Positions 34,978 to 46,638 of a DNA stretch of 64,000 nucleotides are shown here, piece by piece. The notes under the pieces were generated by a model. The model ran no database searches, was not told where the DNA came from, and saw nothing but the letters and a program-made list of their open reading frames with translations. Every line of letters starts with the position of its first letter. Position 1 is the first letter of the stretch. The stretch comes from Ailanthus altissimus (lineage: Eukaryota; Streptophyta; Magnoliopsida; Sapindales; Simaroubaceae): the NCBI GenBank assembly GCA_946807835.1, contig OX327704.1:1860001-1924000 (forward strand). Direction: 5' to 3'. The position numbers and the translations under genes are program-made.

Positions 34978-36165
34978 CTTAAAAGGGCAACGGTGATTTT
35001 CCGTATTAACAAATTTGGTTTAAACGTTAAGCTAATTTTGCTTCAATAGTCATTTGATAAAAAATTTATACGTCCCTTCAAAGAAAAATTAAGAGTTATA
35101 TATCAAAATTTAGTACTTCTATTTAACTGTAATTGAGACTCTAAAGTTATAACACCATAATTTCAAATGGAGCTTTTATTTTCTCTGCTAAAAATCATGA
35201 TTTTATCTCATTCAATGCTAATTTATAGGTACGAATTCATAAAGAATTTCAGCAAATGAACTACCTAATTAACTTTACTTAATTATGGTATCTTTGTGAA
35301 TGTTGGTTACAAGTGAAGTCCATTCAAAAATGACATTTAATTAGAAAGCTTTGAAATGGATAGTTAATGACAGATCACATGTTGAATACTGGCTTAAAAG
35401 CATATTGTGGCAGCTGCTTTTTGTTATATGAATCTTCTTCCAAACAATAGACTTGATCTTATCAGAGGGTCACTTTCCAACCAAAATAAAAAACCCTAAA
35501 AAATAATTGCATTGATGCTTGTTAGATGGATCTTTTTTTTTTCTACTAATAGATTGATTTGATCTAAGGTTACTTCCCATCTAATTAAAAGAAAAGAAAA
35601 AAGTTTTGTAGCTACAAATTAATAGTAATAGATATCATTCTAACGTAATTTCTCAAATATCAAAATAAAAAGAAAATTTTATAATAAAAATAAAATAATC
35701 TTTTTAACTGAGAAAATAAACTAAATTATTATTGTTGAACATTTTAAAGACTGTGAATAACTTGTTTTATTTATACTAATAGCTTACTTCATTTTAAAGA
35801 CTAAAAATACTCCTAATTGGAAATTAAAGAAAATATTTTGCGGCTAAGTGTTTATAAAATATTGACCTACTTTGATTTTGCAAATAATATTTTCACTTCA
35901 TAATAATTAATACTTTAAAGTTAAATAAATTTATACCAACGAGTCATGAGTGGGGATGACATTTTTATGAGGGCTTTGAAAAAATTCGAAAAAAATTCGA
36001 TATGGGTTAAAAACCTGAGTTCTATTTTATTTATTATTTAGATTTCTGTGAACTCACATGTGCTTATTCGGAAAGATATTGCCATAGATTCACCAACCAA
36101 TTCTTAGCCGTAAATTATGTAAATATATATATATTTTAAAAAATTACAACAAATTTATTAATATA

Positions 36166-36763
36166 TGTTATGAGAAAGTTGATTAAAAATTATCGGGATA
36201 TGATTTAGAGAGCAAGTCAAGTGTATTGGATGCATGGAGAAGTAAGACGGATGCGAAAGGAGGCGAAAACAGGAAGGTAGTACCTAGGCGTAGGAGTTGC
36301 GGGGCCCCAAACAACAAGTGGATGTCATGGCACCTGGTGCGGAAAATAGTTTTCTATTTTATTTTGATTTGTTTCGTCTCCCACTTATTTCAAGACTCCT
36401 TAAAATGACTTTCATACATTTACGATTAACATATGTCGTTTTAAAAGCCTATATAAAGGCCATCTATTGGCTTATAAACACATCTTTGTGATCAGAGCAT
36501 TTTTTTATGATTCTTAGTGAGAGAAACCCCTAATTTACAAGAGAGAGAGTGACTTCTTTCTTGTAAAAGACATACTTTGTGAGTACCTTGTGATTCAATA
36601 ATAAGATAGTGTGATTTAATCAATTGTGGACATAGGCAACTTGTCGAACCATGTAAATGCTGTGTGTTGTTCTTCTATCTCCTCTCTCTAGATTTCTTAA
36701 TTGCTTAGATTACCCTATATATACTTTAAGATATTTGCTTGTTTGATTGCTTCCGCTTCAACA
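36166..36763 (+). mobile_element. solo Copia-type LTR (candidate)
   Basis: Runs from TGTTATGAGAAAGTTG to CCGCTTCAACA, 598 bp. It contains a plus-strand TATA box (CCTATATAAAGG) near 36450 and the 'tggacataggcaacttgtcgaaccatgtaaat' region that resembles the R/U5 part of other Copia LTRs here (37630, 39610). The immediate flanks (ATATA / TATAC) do not form a clean duplication, so the borders are provisional. The open frames at 36226-36491 lie inside the LTR and are not genes. Confidence 0.5.
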
Positions 36764-37034
36764 TATACATTCAAACTATTTTTTGGAATCTACAATAATG
36801 ATATTTATTATGGTACAGTTCGCAAATCTAAATTTAAAAAAGACTAAATCTATTTTATTAATAAGAAAATCTACTTCCACCTATATATTAGAAGAGACTT
36901 GAACCTTGATCTCCAAATTGGGAACCAAGACTACTCACCACTCAACTAAAAAATGGACTTGACCAAAAGATGGTGAGCACATATTTTCTTTATTGTTCTT
37001 ACATGCAAATTACTTTTATAATTCTTAAGATACT
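36764..37034. other. short spacer between Copia LTRs
   Basis: No gene and no clear internal domain of either neighbour is recognised. Confidence 0.4.
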
Positions 37035-37745
37035 TGTCCGAAGTTGTGATTCAACAATCATTTATGGGCATGAATTGAGATGGATACCAAGTGAATAACA
37101 AGATGGAGAGTTAAAAGTAAAGAGGAGTGCGAAAACACATGGAGACAACATCAGGCCTTAGGGCTGAGACGCTTGAGATAGTAGCTCCAGCATCGCAGCG
37201 CTAGCCATGCAGTGCCACAGCATTGGATCAAGTTGGCCGAGCGCCACGACATTAATCCTTGGCGTCGCAAGGCTCAGTTTTGAGAATTTTTTATTTTGGC
37301 TCGAATTTGATTTCTTTGAAAGGGTTTCAGACTCTTAAATGTATGGACTCTTAATCCAACTAGGTTGAGGGTTTCTAGGGACTTTGAAATTACTATATAA
37401 ATCATTGTAAACCTTTTAAATTCACTTAGGCATTAAATGAGAGACTCGAAGAGAGATTAAAGAATTAAGTAGACACTAAGTACTTATGTGCATTAGGGTG
37501 GAAGCACTATGGGCATTTATTATTCTTGTGTGAATGAAGGTATGTCAAATAGATTTTTTTGAGAGTTCTTTATTTATTTTTTAATAATCTCTAGAAGAGT
37601 TAATAAGAAAGGTTAGGATCGCTTGATCCACCATGGACGTAGGTTTTTGCCAAATCATATAAATTGGTTGTGTTATGTTCTTGATTGATCTAAATTTTAT
37701 ATTTTTTCTCTTATATTTGCTTACAATTATGCGCTTTCGCAAACA
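37035..37745 (+). mobile_element. Tork-like Copia element, 5' LTR
   Basis: 711-bp direct repeat of 39044-39727. It runs from TGTCCGAAGTTGTGATTCAA to CTTTCGCAAACA and carries an ACTATATAAATC TATA box near 37392. A degraded primer site TGGTATTAAAG follows at 37749-37759. Confidence 0.75.
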
Positions 37746-39043
37746 AAGTGGTATTAAAGTGAAAATCTGATCTCAATAAGGGATTATAGCTAAACCTAAC
37801 TCCTATAACCCTTAATAAACTAGTATCAAAGGCAAAGTTAGATAATAAACTTAGGTTGTACTTAAACATGGCAAGTGTTAAGCAAGATTAGATAAATTCA
37901 ACGGAATGAATGATTTCAATCTATGAAAGGTAAAAGTTAAGGCTCTAATAGTTAATGAAAGATTAGACTTAGCTTTGGAGAAAACCTGAACAAAAACTAG
38001 CGAGGAGAAGAAACCTATGAAACCTAGGGAGATAAATTGGGAAATCATTCAAAAGAGAGTTCATAGCACTATAATACTAGCGTTGAGTGACAAAGTATTA
38101 AGGGAGGTGGATAAAGAAGAGACAACATTGGGTCTATGAAAGAAGCTTGATACGCTCTTATATGGTAGGGAGACTTTTATAATGAATGATGTCAAGGCCT
38201 CATTTAATTCAAAAGAATTGGGGAAGAGATTTGAAACTGACAGTACAATAGGTTTGGTTACAAAAGGAAAGAAGAAAAAATCAACCTATGAGGAGATCCA
38301 ATAAGTGTTTCATTTGTAACAAGAATGGCACTTTCTAAGGGATTGTCTTAAAGTAAAAGAAAGGGATTGAGATGCTACAATTGTGAGTCGTGATTATGAC
38401 ATCAAGTTGTAGACTTTTTGGTAGCCTCTGAGAGAAAGTATGCTGGCAAGTAAATACTAGATTCTGGGTGTAGTGTCTATATGTGTCCTAAAAGATCATT
38501 GTTTACCAATTATAAACCCATTAGGGGTAAAGTACTAATGTAGAATGATATGGCTTGTGAGGTCATGAGGGCTAGTTAGATAAGGCTAAGGATGCCGGGT
38601 GAGAAACTTAGGGACTTATATGGTGTAAGGCATGTTCTTAAACTTAAGTAGAACTTGATATCCTTAGGAAGTTCTATGAAGAAGGGTATTCGGTTAGAGC
38701 AGAGAAGGAAAAATAGAGGGTAGTAAAAGGATCTATAAGGATGAAATGTGAGAAGTATAAATGAGGGCTTTATGTGCTTAAAGGGATGGCCAAAGGTATT
38801 GGGGTAATGCAAATCACAAGGCGACATCCAAAACAAACTCATCAAAATGATAAGAGTTAAAAAAGAATGCATCACATTTATACCCTATGCAATGAGCATT
38901 CATACCTTTAAAGATCAAAGTTATAAGCTCAAGATAAATTAAGTCTGGACGAAGACTTAACGAAATCAGCTCTAGTTCATAGAGCATTGGTGTGGATGGA
39001 TCCATAAGTCTTTTTATGGGAGATTTTGAATCAAGGAATGGTA
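37746..39043 (+). pseudogene. Tork-like Copia gag and protease region (decayed)
   Basis: Plus-strand internal region with many stops. The gag start MASVK is at about 37869, followed by INSTE-type and WEIIQKRVHSTIILALSDKV segments (about 38040-38100) and KLREVDKEETTLGL. A zinc-knuckle-like block CFICNKNG lies near 38310. The protease reads ILDSGCSVYMCPKRSLFTNY near 38460-38515, with the DSG active site kept. Near 38580-38700 RLRMPGEKLRDLYGVRHVLK and NLISLGSSMKKGIRLEQ mark the GAG pre-integrase region. Integrase, RT and RNase H are absent, so the internal part is deleted down to 1.3 kb. Confidence 0.78.
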
Positions 39044-39727
39044 TATTGAAAGTAGTGATTTAACAATAATGTACGAGTATAAATTGAGATTGATATTAAG
39101 TAAAGAGTTAGTAAGAAGTCTAGTATGCATTGTGCATATGAGGGAGAAGCAAGATGGGGAGTTAGAAGCAAAAAGGAGTGCAAAAACACAGGGAGATAGC
39201 ACTAGGCCTCATTATCTCCAGCGTTGGATCAAGTCGCATTGATCATCACGGTGCCAAAACTTGGGAAATTTCTAATTTTGACTCGGATTTGATTTCTTTG
39301 AGGGGTGTTTCAGACTCATAAATACATGGACTTTTATTTCAACTAAGTTTAGGGTTTTTAAAAACTTTAAAAATACTATATAAACTCTTATAAATCCTTT
39401 AAATTCAATCAATTATTAAAGGAGAGACTCTAAGAGATATTAAAGAATTAAATAGACACTAAGTGTTTGTGTGCATTAGGGTGGAACCATTATGGGTATT
39501 TATTGTTCTTGTATGAATGAAGTTACTCCGAATAGATTTCTTTAAGCGTTCTTTATTTTATTTTTCTTTGTAATCTTTAGAAAAATTAATAAGAGAATTT
39601 AAAATTCTTGATTCATCAGGACGTAAGTTTTTGTTAAATCACGTAAATCAATTGTATTGTGTTCATAATTAATCTAATTATTATACGTTTTTATATATTT
39701 ACTTGTAATTATAAGCTTCTGCAAATA
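39044..39727 (+). mobile_element. Tork-like Copia element, second LTR
   Basis: 684-bp copy of 37035-37745, beginning TATTGAAAGTAGTG and ending CTTCTGCAAATA. TATA-like ACTATATAAACTC lies near 39373. Confidence 0.72.
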
Positions 39728-39800
39728 AAAGAGTATTAAAACGAAAAGCTGAACTCAAAAAAAAATTAGTGCTAAACCTAACTTTTTCAACCTGAACAAT
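39728..39800 (+). mobile_element. second leader fragment after Tork-like LTR
   Basis: GAGTATTAAAACGAAAAGCT and GTGCTAAACCTAACTTTTTC repeat the primer-site and leader sequence that follows the first LTR (37746-37803). The order is therefore LTR, internal, LTR, leader, and the second internal region is cut off near 39800. Confidence 0.6.
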
Positions 39801-39829
39801 ACTACTATATAAATTTCTTAAATGGTTTT

Positions 39830-39902
39830 AGCTTCTCTCGTGCATATATCGAATAAAATAATGAATAATTATGCATTCAGTCAATTTCATACTTTCTGCA
39901 TA
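39830..39902 (+). mobile_element. Ale-like Copia element, 5' LTR end
   Basis: TTTTAGCTTCTCT followed by ATATATCGAATA and AATGAATAATTATGCATTCAG is repeated at 49525-49590. This matches the usual 3' end of Copia LTRs, ending near TTTCTGCA with a degraded primer site (TAGGTAATTATG). Only the end of the LTR remains. Confidence 0.5.
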
Positions 39903-40780
39903 GGTAATTATGATTGATGGAGGCATTCTCTGTCCTCCTCAAACTCTTACTGAAAATGAAAAAACTTTTCTTATCCCTGCGTAATCAACGCAGATACGTC
40001 AGGGCAATCTTCTTTTTAATGCTTTTTTAGCCTCCATTTCTGAACCTCATTCCGTATATTTCATCCTACAAATCCTAAGACAGGCTTGGACAAAATTATT
40101 AGTATGTAATTGTTAAACCTTCCCATAGCCAAATTCTCACTCTCCAAGAAAGTTTAATGACGCTCTCTCAAGGCATCCAAACCATCACCGGGTATTTGTA
40201 ATGTGCCAAATGGATCTCACTGACTCTTCTCCGAGAAACTCAACTGACTCTCTACGTGCTACAGGGGTCAATCCTGAGTATAAAGATATTAAAGCTGCTG
40301 TTAAAGCTCGTGATTCTCCCATTACCTTTGACGAACTTCATGAAAAATTGGGTGATCACGAAGCCACTCTCAAGCGGGAAGCTTCACGAGCTTCACGAAC
40401 TAGCACTGTCATTATTAGTGCTAATTTTGCGGGCAAGTATGCTTCCAATACCAAATATCACAAGTACTTCTCCCAAACCAAGCGGGGACAGAATAATCAA
40501 GGACTCTTCAATGTGTCAGCTGGCAATCCGTCAAAAACACTGGTCCAACACAAAATTATGGAAATAATAATTGGAATCAATTCCCGAAGCCTTATAAGGG
40601 ATACATTCAGTTATGTGGAGAACGAAGGCACATGGCTAAGAAGTTTCTACATTTTCGGTGCACTCCATTTTCCTATTAGCACCACCAGGCTCCTTTTCTT
40701 CGACTATCTTAACCATATGGCTTGTATCCACGAGATCACTTTGTTGAACAAACTCATAATTCCCAGTCTTCTTGGCTAGT
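39903..40780 (+). pseudogene. Ale-like Copia gag (decayed)
   Basis: A broken plus-strand gag. CPPQTLTENEKTFLIPA-like at about 39930-39980 is followed by an LRQAWTKLL segment near 40080. The open frame 40201-40779 covers the UBN2-type region NPEYKDIKAAVKARDSPITF, DELHEKLGDHEATLKRE. Near 40600-40640 a zinc-knuckle relic (LCGERRHMAKKF) is visible only in a shifted frame. The 192-residue frame therefore crosses frameshifts, and its last third is not true gag. Inactive. Confidence 0.78.
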
Positions 40781-41153
40781 TGACTCGGGTGCCTCTCATT
40801 ATGTTACCGCCAATGTCAATAATCTCTCTTTCAATTAACAGTATCGATGATGTTGTGGGAGGTGTCGGTAAAGGAATAAAAATCACACACACTGGCTCCC
40901 ACCATTTACCCTCCTCTAAATCCTTTTTTACTCGAATAATGTCTAGTGTGTGCCTGAAATGCAAAAGAACCTTATATTTGTATCACAATCTTGCACTTCA
41001 AATTATGTTTCTATTCAATCCTTACTCTCTTGTTTTTGTTTTTAAGGATCATCGCACGACTGCAGTTTTACTGCAAGGCCCAAATAAGATGCTGTTTATG
41101 AATGACCTTTTTGCAAATCCTTTATTTCTTCAGCACCTATTCTCACCCTAGCT
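40776..41153 (+). pseudogene. Ale-like Copia protease and pre-integrase region
   Basis: In shifting frames: WLVDSGASHYVTANVNNLSF at 40776-40835 with the catalytic DSG intact, ITHTGSHHLPSSKSFF, CVPEMQKNLIFVSQSC and NYVSIQSLL. Next come a VFKDHRTTAVLLQGP stretch and an AVYE-WP-like end near 41115. The element is cut at 41153 by the copy-4 LTR. Its RT/RNase H relic is found at 48931-49520. Confidence 0.82.
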
Positions 41154-42542
41154 TGTATTACTGTTTATGTACCATTTTAATATTATATAATTATTAATTA
41201 TTAATATTTATACAATAACATTTTGAATAAAATCATTAATATTAAAAACATATATGGTACATTACTTGTAACTTTACAAACATTGTATGATATAAAGAAA
41301 TTCAGATTTAATCTAAAAGAATTTAGATTAACGCTAAAAATTACCATCACTGACAATTATAAATGCTAAAGAGTTAATAGGTTATAATAGTCAATGAATT
41401 TTAAGGAGTTAGAGCTTTGCCTATAATGGAACAAAGATCTGAGGGTATACTAGTAATGACATAGTTGCAAGAGTTGCAATAATGTACTAGAAAATGTCAT
41501 TATGCAAGTATGTTCTCATACACTATGTTCTTAATCTATTTTCATTGATGCGGGTTTATCGATGAATCCCTTTCATATAAATCAATATATGTCTATATCT
41601 ATAGGGTACAGATGGTTGTTCTTAGCTAACCATTTAGCTGACCATGAGCTTAGAGCTCATATAGGTATGCAAGTATTTAATCAAGATTGGATACTGAATA
41701 GACTCACAAGGACCTCTAATAGGCATCCTATAAAGTCGTCAGTGAAGAATCTTCTCAAGTTGAGTAATATCTATAGTCCATTGACTTGAGCGCCACGATA
41801 GGCTTGTGAGTGATCCATCATGCTCTGACCGTTAGGTGTCGCTGGGTATGGTCTGATGCTTATGGAGTCCGATGTGTGTAGATATGGGATCCGTTAGCTC
41901 ATATGAGTGAGTTATATATCCTGATGCTCCAAGAATTGTATTACAAAAAGTCTTTTGGCCAAAAGCAGATACCCCAGAAAAGAGTTTTTTCATAGGGTTA
42001 AACAATATTACAAAAGCGTTTGCGGATATTATTTTATAGCAATACAAATCTGGAGATAAGTTTATGGATGTGGTTTTGGGAATTTGACAGTGTTGATCTA
42101 TGTCCCTGCACTTCTGGGATATAATTGATGAAAGGACTATATGTATGCGCAATAACCTCAACTTGTATGGTTTAACACGCTAATTTTTAGTATCCGTGAC
42201 TTGTGCGTGGGGCATCGATCATAAACTCATAGAATAGTTCCATTTGACGAATCGGGCAAAGACCTAAAGAGTTCTCTAATATGAAATGTACTCGTTAGAC
42301 AGTAGGGCATCGTACTGGATTGAATTGTTCAATATAGTAATTTCCAACAAAATTGAATATTTGTTTCAGGAACTCTCAAATGCGCACGTGTCAGTACTTA
42401 AGAGTTAAGTACGTTAATTAGTTGACAATTATTGTTGACCAATTAAAAAATAACATATGACACATAGTGAGCATTTAGTTGAGTTTACTTGGTAATCATT
42501 AGAGAGTTTACTTAGTAACCAAATAAGAGTTTAAGGGTAATT
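41154..42542. mobile_element. 2-kb LTR family, copy 4 (3' end missing)
   Basis: The left end TGTATTACTGTTTATGTACC and the family blocks 'attgtatgatataaagaaattCAGA' (41272), 'gtctgatgcttatggagtcc' (41851) and 'ttaagggtaatttt' (42533) are all in family order. It stops at about 42542, where it is joined directly to a Copia RNase H reading frame. The terminal part with CAACA is missing, and no target-site duplication can be assigned. Confidence 0.78.
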
Positions 42543-42940
42543 TTGTGGTGAATAGATACAAGGAGGACCCTGAACTTGAACACTTGAGGGAAATGAAATG
42601 GAGGATAAGGTACCTTAATACTATTGACAATGTTAAGTTGTTGTATAAGAAAATCAATAAAGAATTAATAAAGCTATTAAAATTTTTACATGCTAATTAT
42701 GTAGGTGACCTAAATAGAAGAAGATCAATAATAGGGTATGTGTTCACCTTGTTAAGTAATACAATCAATTAGAAAAGCCACTTTGCAGCTTGCGGTAGCA
42801 TTCTCCACAACAGAAACAGAATATATGACTATAATAAAAGCGGTTAAGAAAGTCATATAGTTGAAAAAATTGGTCATAAAATTGAGGATTCATTAAAAAT
42901 GTGTGAAAATTCACAATGAACCAAAGTAAGCTTAAAACAT
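42543..42940 (+). pseudogene. Copia RT end and RNase H in inverted orientation
   Basis: Plus-strand VNRYKEDPELEHLREMKWRI, RYLNTIDNVKLL and HANYVGDLNRRRSIIGYVF. Then, in a shifted frame, KATLQLAVAFSTTETEYMTI with IIKAVKKVI. This is the Copia RT C-terminus plus RNase H (YAGDLD and STTEAEYMA motifs). It lies head-to-head with the minus-strand RT that ends at about 42941, and is the piece that should follow that RT on the same strand. A rearrangement has inverted one part. Confidence 0.78.
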
Positions 42941-43850
42941 ACTATAGAATACATCAAACTCTCTACTGCACTTGCATAAGGCACTTTGCTCATATGCCCT
43001 CTCTTTTTGTTAGTGCTAGGTGCCAAAGACTTAGATAGCTTGAATTAAGTACCCAATAAAGTTGATACTGGTTTGGAGTTTTTCATACTAAGCCTTTGAA
43101 TTACTTTCTTAATGTACTAAACCTGATTTAGAAACAATGTACTTAAATATTTGTTTTTAAAAAGTTGCATCTCTAAAATCTACTTAGTCTCACCTAAATT
43201 CTTCTTTTAAGATTCAAAACTCAATTGACATTTAAGCTTAACAATCTTATTCTTTTCATGACATGCTATGAGCATATCAATTATATATAGCATTAATGAG
43301 GTATATCCACCAGACAATAAGCATTTACATAATTGTCATAATTGTTGGTCACATACTCATGCCTTATCATAAAGTCATCAAACCTCTTATACTATGTCTG
43401 AGAGATTGTTTGAGACCACAGAGGCTTTTCTGCAACAAACATATATGATTCTCCTTTCTAGGTTCCACAAAACCTCTAAGTTGCTCTATAAAGATCTTCA
43501 TTAAGATCACCATGTAAGAATGTTGTTTTAACATCCTTTTGATCATGTTCTTAATGAAATGATGTAAATAGAGATAGTAACATTCTTATAGAGCTATGTT
43601 TGACAACTAAAGAGAAATCCCATTATAATTAATGCATTCTTTCTGTATGTATCCCTTAACTACAAGTTTGGCTTTGAACCTAGTTAGTTTAACTTTATTT
43701 ACCTCATTTAACATGTTGATCTATTTATAGCTTACATCTATTCTATTGTTATGTTTTTGTTTTACCAATTTCTATGTTTGATTCTTCATAAGGGATGAAA
43801 TCTCTCCATTTATTACTTTGGACCATTACTTGTTTTGATCACAACTTATT
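42941..43850 (-). pseudogene. Tork-like Copia reverse transcriptase (decayed)
   Basis: Minus-strand RT. A QSPRQWYKRFDDFM-like segment lies near 43380-43420 (YKRFDDFMIRHEYVTNNYDN is clear), then LVD-x-THI-like and LICSxHVMKRIRLL segments. Near 43020-43110 are VIQRLSMKNSKPVSTLL and LAPSTNKKRGHMSKVPYASA with VESLMYSIVC. At MYSIVC, near 42941, the reading stops and the strand of the continuing sequence flips. Confidence 0.78.
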
Positions 43851-44792
43851 GCTTCTTTGTAATTGTTTGGTTTATTTCCTATCACTGCGTTTATTATTAT
43901 TAGTGCATATTCTATTAAATCTACATAGTTATATATGATAGGTGGTTTCATGTCCCTTATCTTCTTATCTCTTACTGGCTGATTGTCATTTATTCAGATG
44001 GCTTTTCTTAGCCAGTTACTTTAGTTTCAGGAGCTCTCAACTTTTGAGCTATTCAAATATTCACTCGAACACTTTTAGTTTCAATCTCCCTTTAAGGTCT
44101 TGTGTTGATGCTGTTGATTCATGTTGAGATTTCAACACTTCTTCTTCATTAAAGATTACATTTCTGCATATGATGCACTTAGAGGCCTAAGTTTATTACA
44201 CCATAATTAATAACTATGGACTTCATCAAGATATCCAACAAAAATACCCTTTAATGCTTTAAGCTCATGCTTTTCTTGTGTTAATATGTGCATAGGTTGG
44301 ACAATCAAACATTATTACTTAGATTAGGACTTCTGCTCCCTAAGTTAACTGCTATAGTGAATATTTTGCCCAAAATTATTTTGGTAACTTGGCAACATAC
44401 ATTTTACTCTCTTCATTAAAGTCATGTTAATTCCTTTAGCCATGCCATTCTATTAAGGGTGTGCCTCATAGTCTTATATCTTGCAATCCCACTTTTTTTA
44501 TAGTACATTTCAAACTCACCACTAAAGAAATCTAGTCCATTATATATTTTTATTCTTTTTACCTTCTTGCCAATCTAGTTTTCAATGAGTGCCTTCTAAG
44601 ATTTGAACTTTTCAAACACTTAGTCTTTGGTTTTTGATAGATACACCCAAATATTCCTTGAGAAGTCATATATTAAAGTCATGAAATATCTTACTCCAAC
44701 ATGAGAAGGTACCTTCGTTGGCCTGCATAAGTTTAAATGAATATAGTCATTTAGGCTTCTAAAACCTATGTCCCATTCTCAAGTGCTATAAT
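43851..44792 (-). pseudogene. Tork-like Copia integrase (decayed)
   Basis: Minus-strand integrase. HLRMGHRF (worn WHxRLGH zinc-binding motif) is next to the LTR at 44760-44785. Further on are YIKVMKYLTP-type core remains, NGMAKGINMTLMKRVKCML near 44390-44455 and LKALKGIFVGYL near 44230-44270. Interrupted by many stops. The gag/protease part of the same element resumes at 46639 on the far side of the copy-5 LTR. Confidence 0.78.
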
Positions 44793-46638
44793 TGTTGGAG
44801 TTGGTGCTTACATGCCATTTTAATATTGTATGAATATTAATTTTTTAATATTTATACAATAAACATTTCAAATAAAATTGTTAATATTAAACATATATGA
44901 TATGATGCTTGTAACATTGGTCTGATGCTCATGGAGTCTAGTGTGCGTAGATATAAAATTCGTCAGCTCACATAGGTGAGTTATATATCCTGATACTTCG
45001 AGATTATATTTAAAGAAGTCTTGTGGCCATAAGCGTAAAACCCTCGAAAAGAATTTTTCGTAGGGTTAAACAATATCGTAAATTGTTTACGTATATATTT
45101 TTTTTTATTGAAATACGAATCTGGAGAAAGTTCACGGTTGAGCATATAGAGATTTGACGGGGTAACGTATGAGATTGAATAGTTCAATCCAGTAAAATTC
45201 AGCAAACTAGATATTTATTTCATGATCCCTCAGGGTGTGCTCTTGTCAAAACTTAAGAGTTAAGTACATTAATTAGTCAAAAATAGTTGTTAATCAATTG
45301 GATGATGACAAGTGGCGTATTGTGAGTCATTTATTGTTTGACTAAGAAAATTACTAAAATACCTTTACTTGTGGGACAAACAATTAAACATTAAATAAAT
45401 CAAAATTATTTTGATGATTTAATATTATAAAAGTCAAACAATAAGTAAACTTAAGTGTTAAGTTAACTTAATTGTTAAGTTAACTTAATTGTTAAGTTAA
45501 TAAGATGGCTTATGAAAGAAGTCTTATTTCATTTGCTTAATAGTTAAGTAATAAATTAAAAGTTTATTTTGATTATTTAATATTATAAAAGTCAAACAAT
45601 AAGTAAACTTAAGTGTTATGTTAACTTAATTGTTAAGTTAATAAGATGGCTTATGAAAGAAGTCTTATTTCATTTGCTTAATAGTTAAGTAATGAATTAA
45701 AAGTTTATAAGAAGAGGTTTGAATGAAATTGTGTTCATTGTTTGCAAAATAATGGCCTGCCATTTCATTTGTTAAATGTTGAATGAAAATTGTTTTCAAT
45801 ATTTAATGATACTTAAGGGGTAAGAAAAGTTGTTACCAAAATATGGGCTGCCCATTTCCTTTTGAACAAGATAATTGAAATTGTTTCATTATTAAATAAA
45901 CTGAGTAGACGGCAAAAGATATATAAAATGATTTGTGGAATTCATTTTTTGCCTAATGATTATTCGGCCATATAAGGGAGTAAAAAGAGATAAATATTTT
46001 CAAGTGTTGAAAAATCCATTTTTCATCTATTTCTCCACTTTAAGGCCGACTATTTCATTTGTATGAAATTGAATGAAAATTATTTTTATTTGTTGCCAAG
46101 AAAAAGGGATGGTTCAGCCAAAGGGAAAAAAAAAGAGAGAAAAATTATTTTTCTGTGTAAGTGTAAAAGTTTTATTGAGCTTTTATTCTTCCATTTCTCT
46201 ACTATATGTTGGCTATTAAAAGCAAATATAAGTTGTTTTAGTTGCTCAAGAGTTGAACAAATTGAAAACAATTTCTTAGTTTTGAAACCAAAATCTTTTA
46301 AGTTAAAGAGTTTAGCTTAGGGTTATATTTAAGAATTAAATACAACTAGCTGGATTAGGAGCTACTATTTTAGCAACTTAAGCCCATTCTGTTGAGTTCT
46401 AAAATTGTCAACGCGTTCATTTCGAGGCGAACTCTAGAATAATTCAAAGGCTTGACAATGTGATTTCTTTATCTCAATCTCATTAGTATAATAGGACTTA
46501 CATTTAAATGTGTTTGTTGTATTAAAACATTAGATTTTCATCTCCCCTGCACTATATTTATGTATAGGATGCATAAATTATAATATAATAAATACATGGC
46601 ATATACATGCACCTTAGTAATACAGCGCACTAACAACA
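44793..46638. mobile_element. 2-kb LTR family, copy 5 (internally deleted)
   Basis: Runs from TGTTGGAGTTGGTGCTTACA to about CACTAACAACA. It splits the integrase zinc-binding region from the upstream pre-integrase part of a minus-strand Copia element. After about 125 bp it jumps to the 'cattggtctgatgctcatgg' block, so it lacks about 600 bp present in copy 3. Flanks ATAAT (44788-44792) and ATATG, or ACAAT if the end is 46635, give at best a 4/5 duplication. An internal duplication of about 165 bp (45408-45540 and 45573-45700, with AATATTATAAAAGTCAAACA) is present. Confidence 0.75.
45408..45710. repeat. tandem duplication, about 165 bp, inside LTR copy 5
   Basis: AATATTATAAAAGTCAAACA at 45421 and 45584 begins two near-identical stretches that run through GGCTTATGAAAGAAGTCTTA and TTAATAGTTAAGTAATAAAT. 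The first unit also holds an extra short repeat of TTAACTTAATTGTTAAG. Confidence 0.8.

Larger units (their letters stand above)
33831..36165. other. intergenic DNA
   Basis: Mostly AT-rich with no recognised gene. It contains a less AT-rich island with a 48-codon frame (34070-34216) and a long AT microsatellite (34939-34972). Around 34640-34860 is a stretch rich in ggttcggttcag-like motifs, of the kind seen near hAT-type ends. Confidence 0.5.

Noticed and set aside
36166..36763. Clean TSD for the candidate solo LTR
   Set aside because: The flanks ATATA and TATAC overlap by four shifted bases in AT-rich DNA, which is expected by chance.
40256..40964. Frames overlapping the Ale-like gag on both strands
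   Set aside because: Only the 40201 frame (first two thirds) shows gag motifs. The others are alternative readings.
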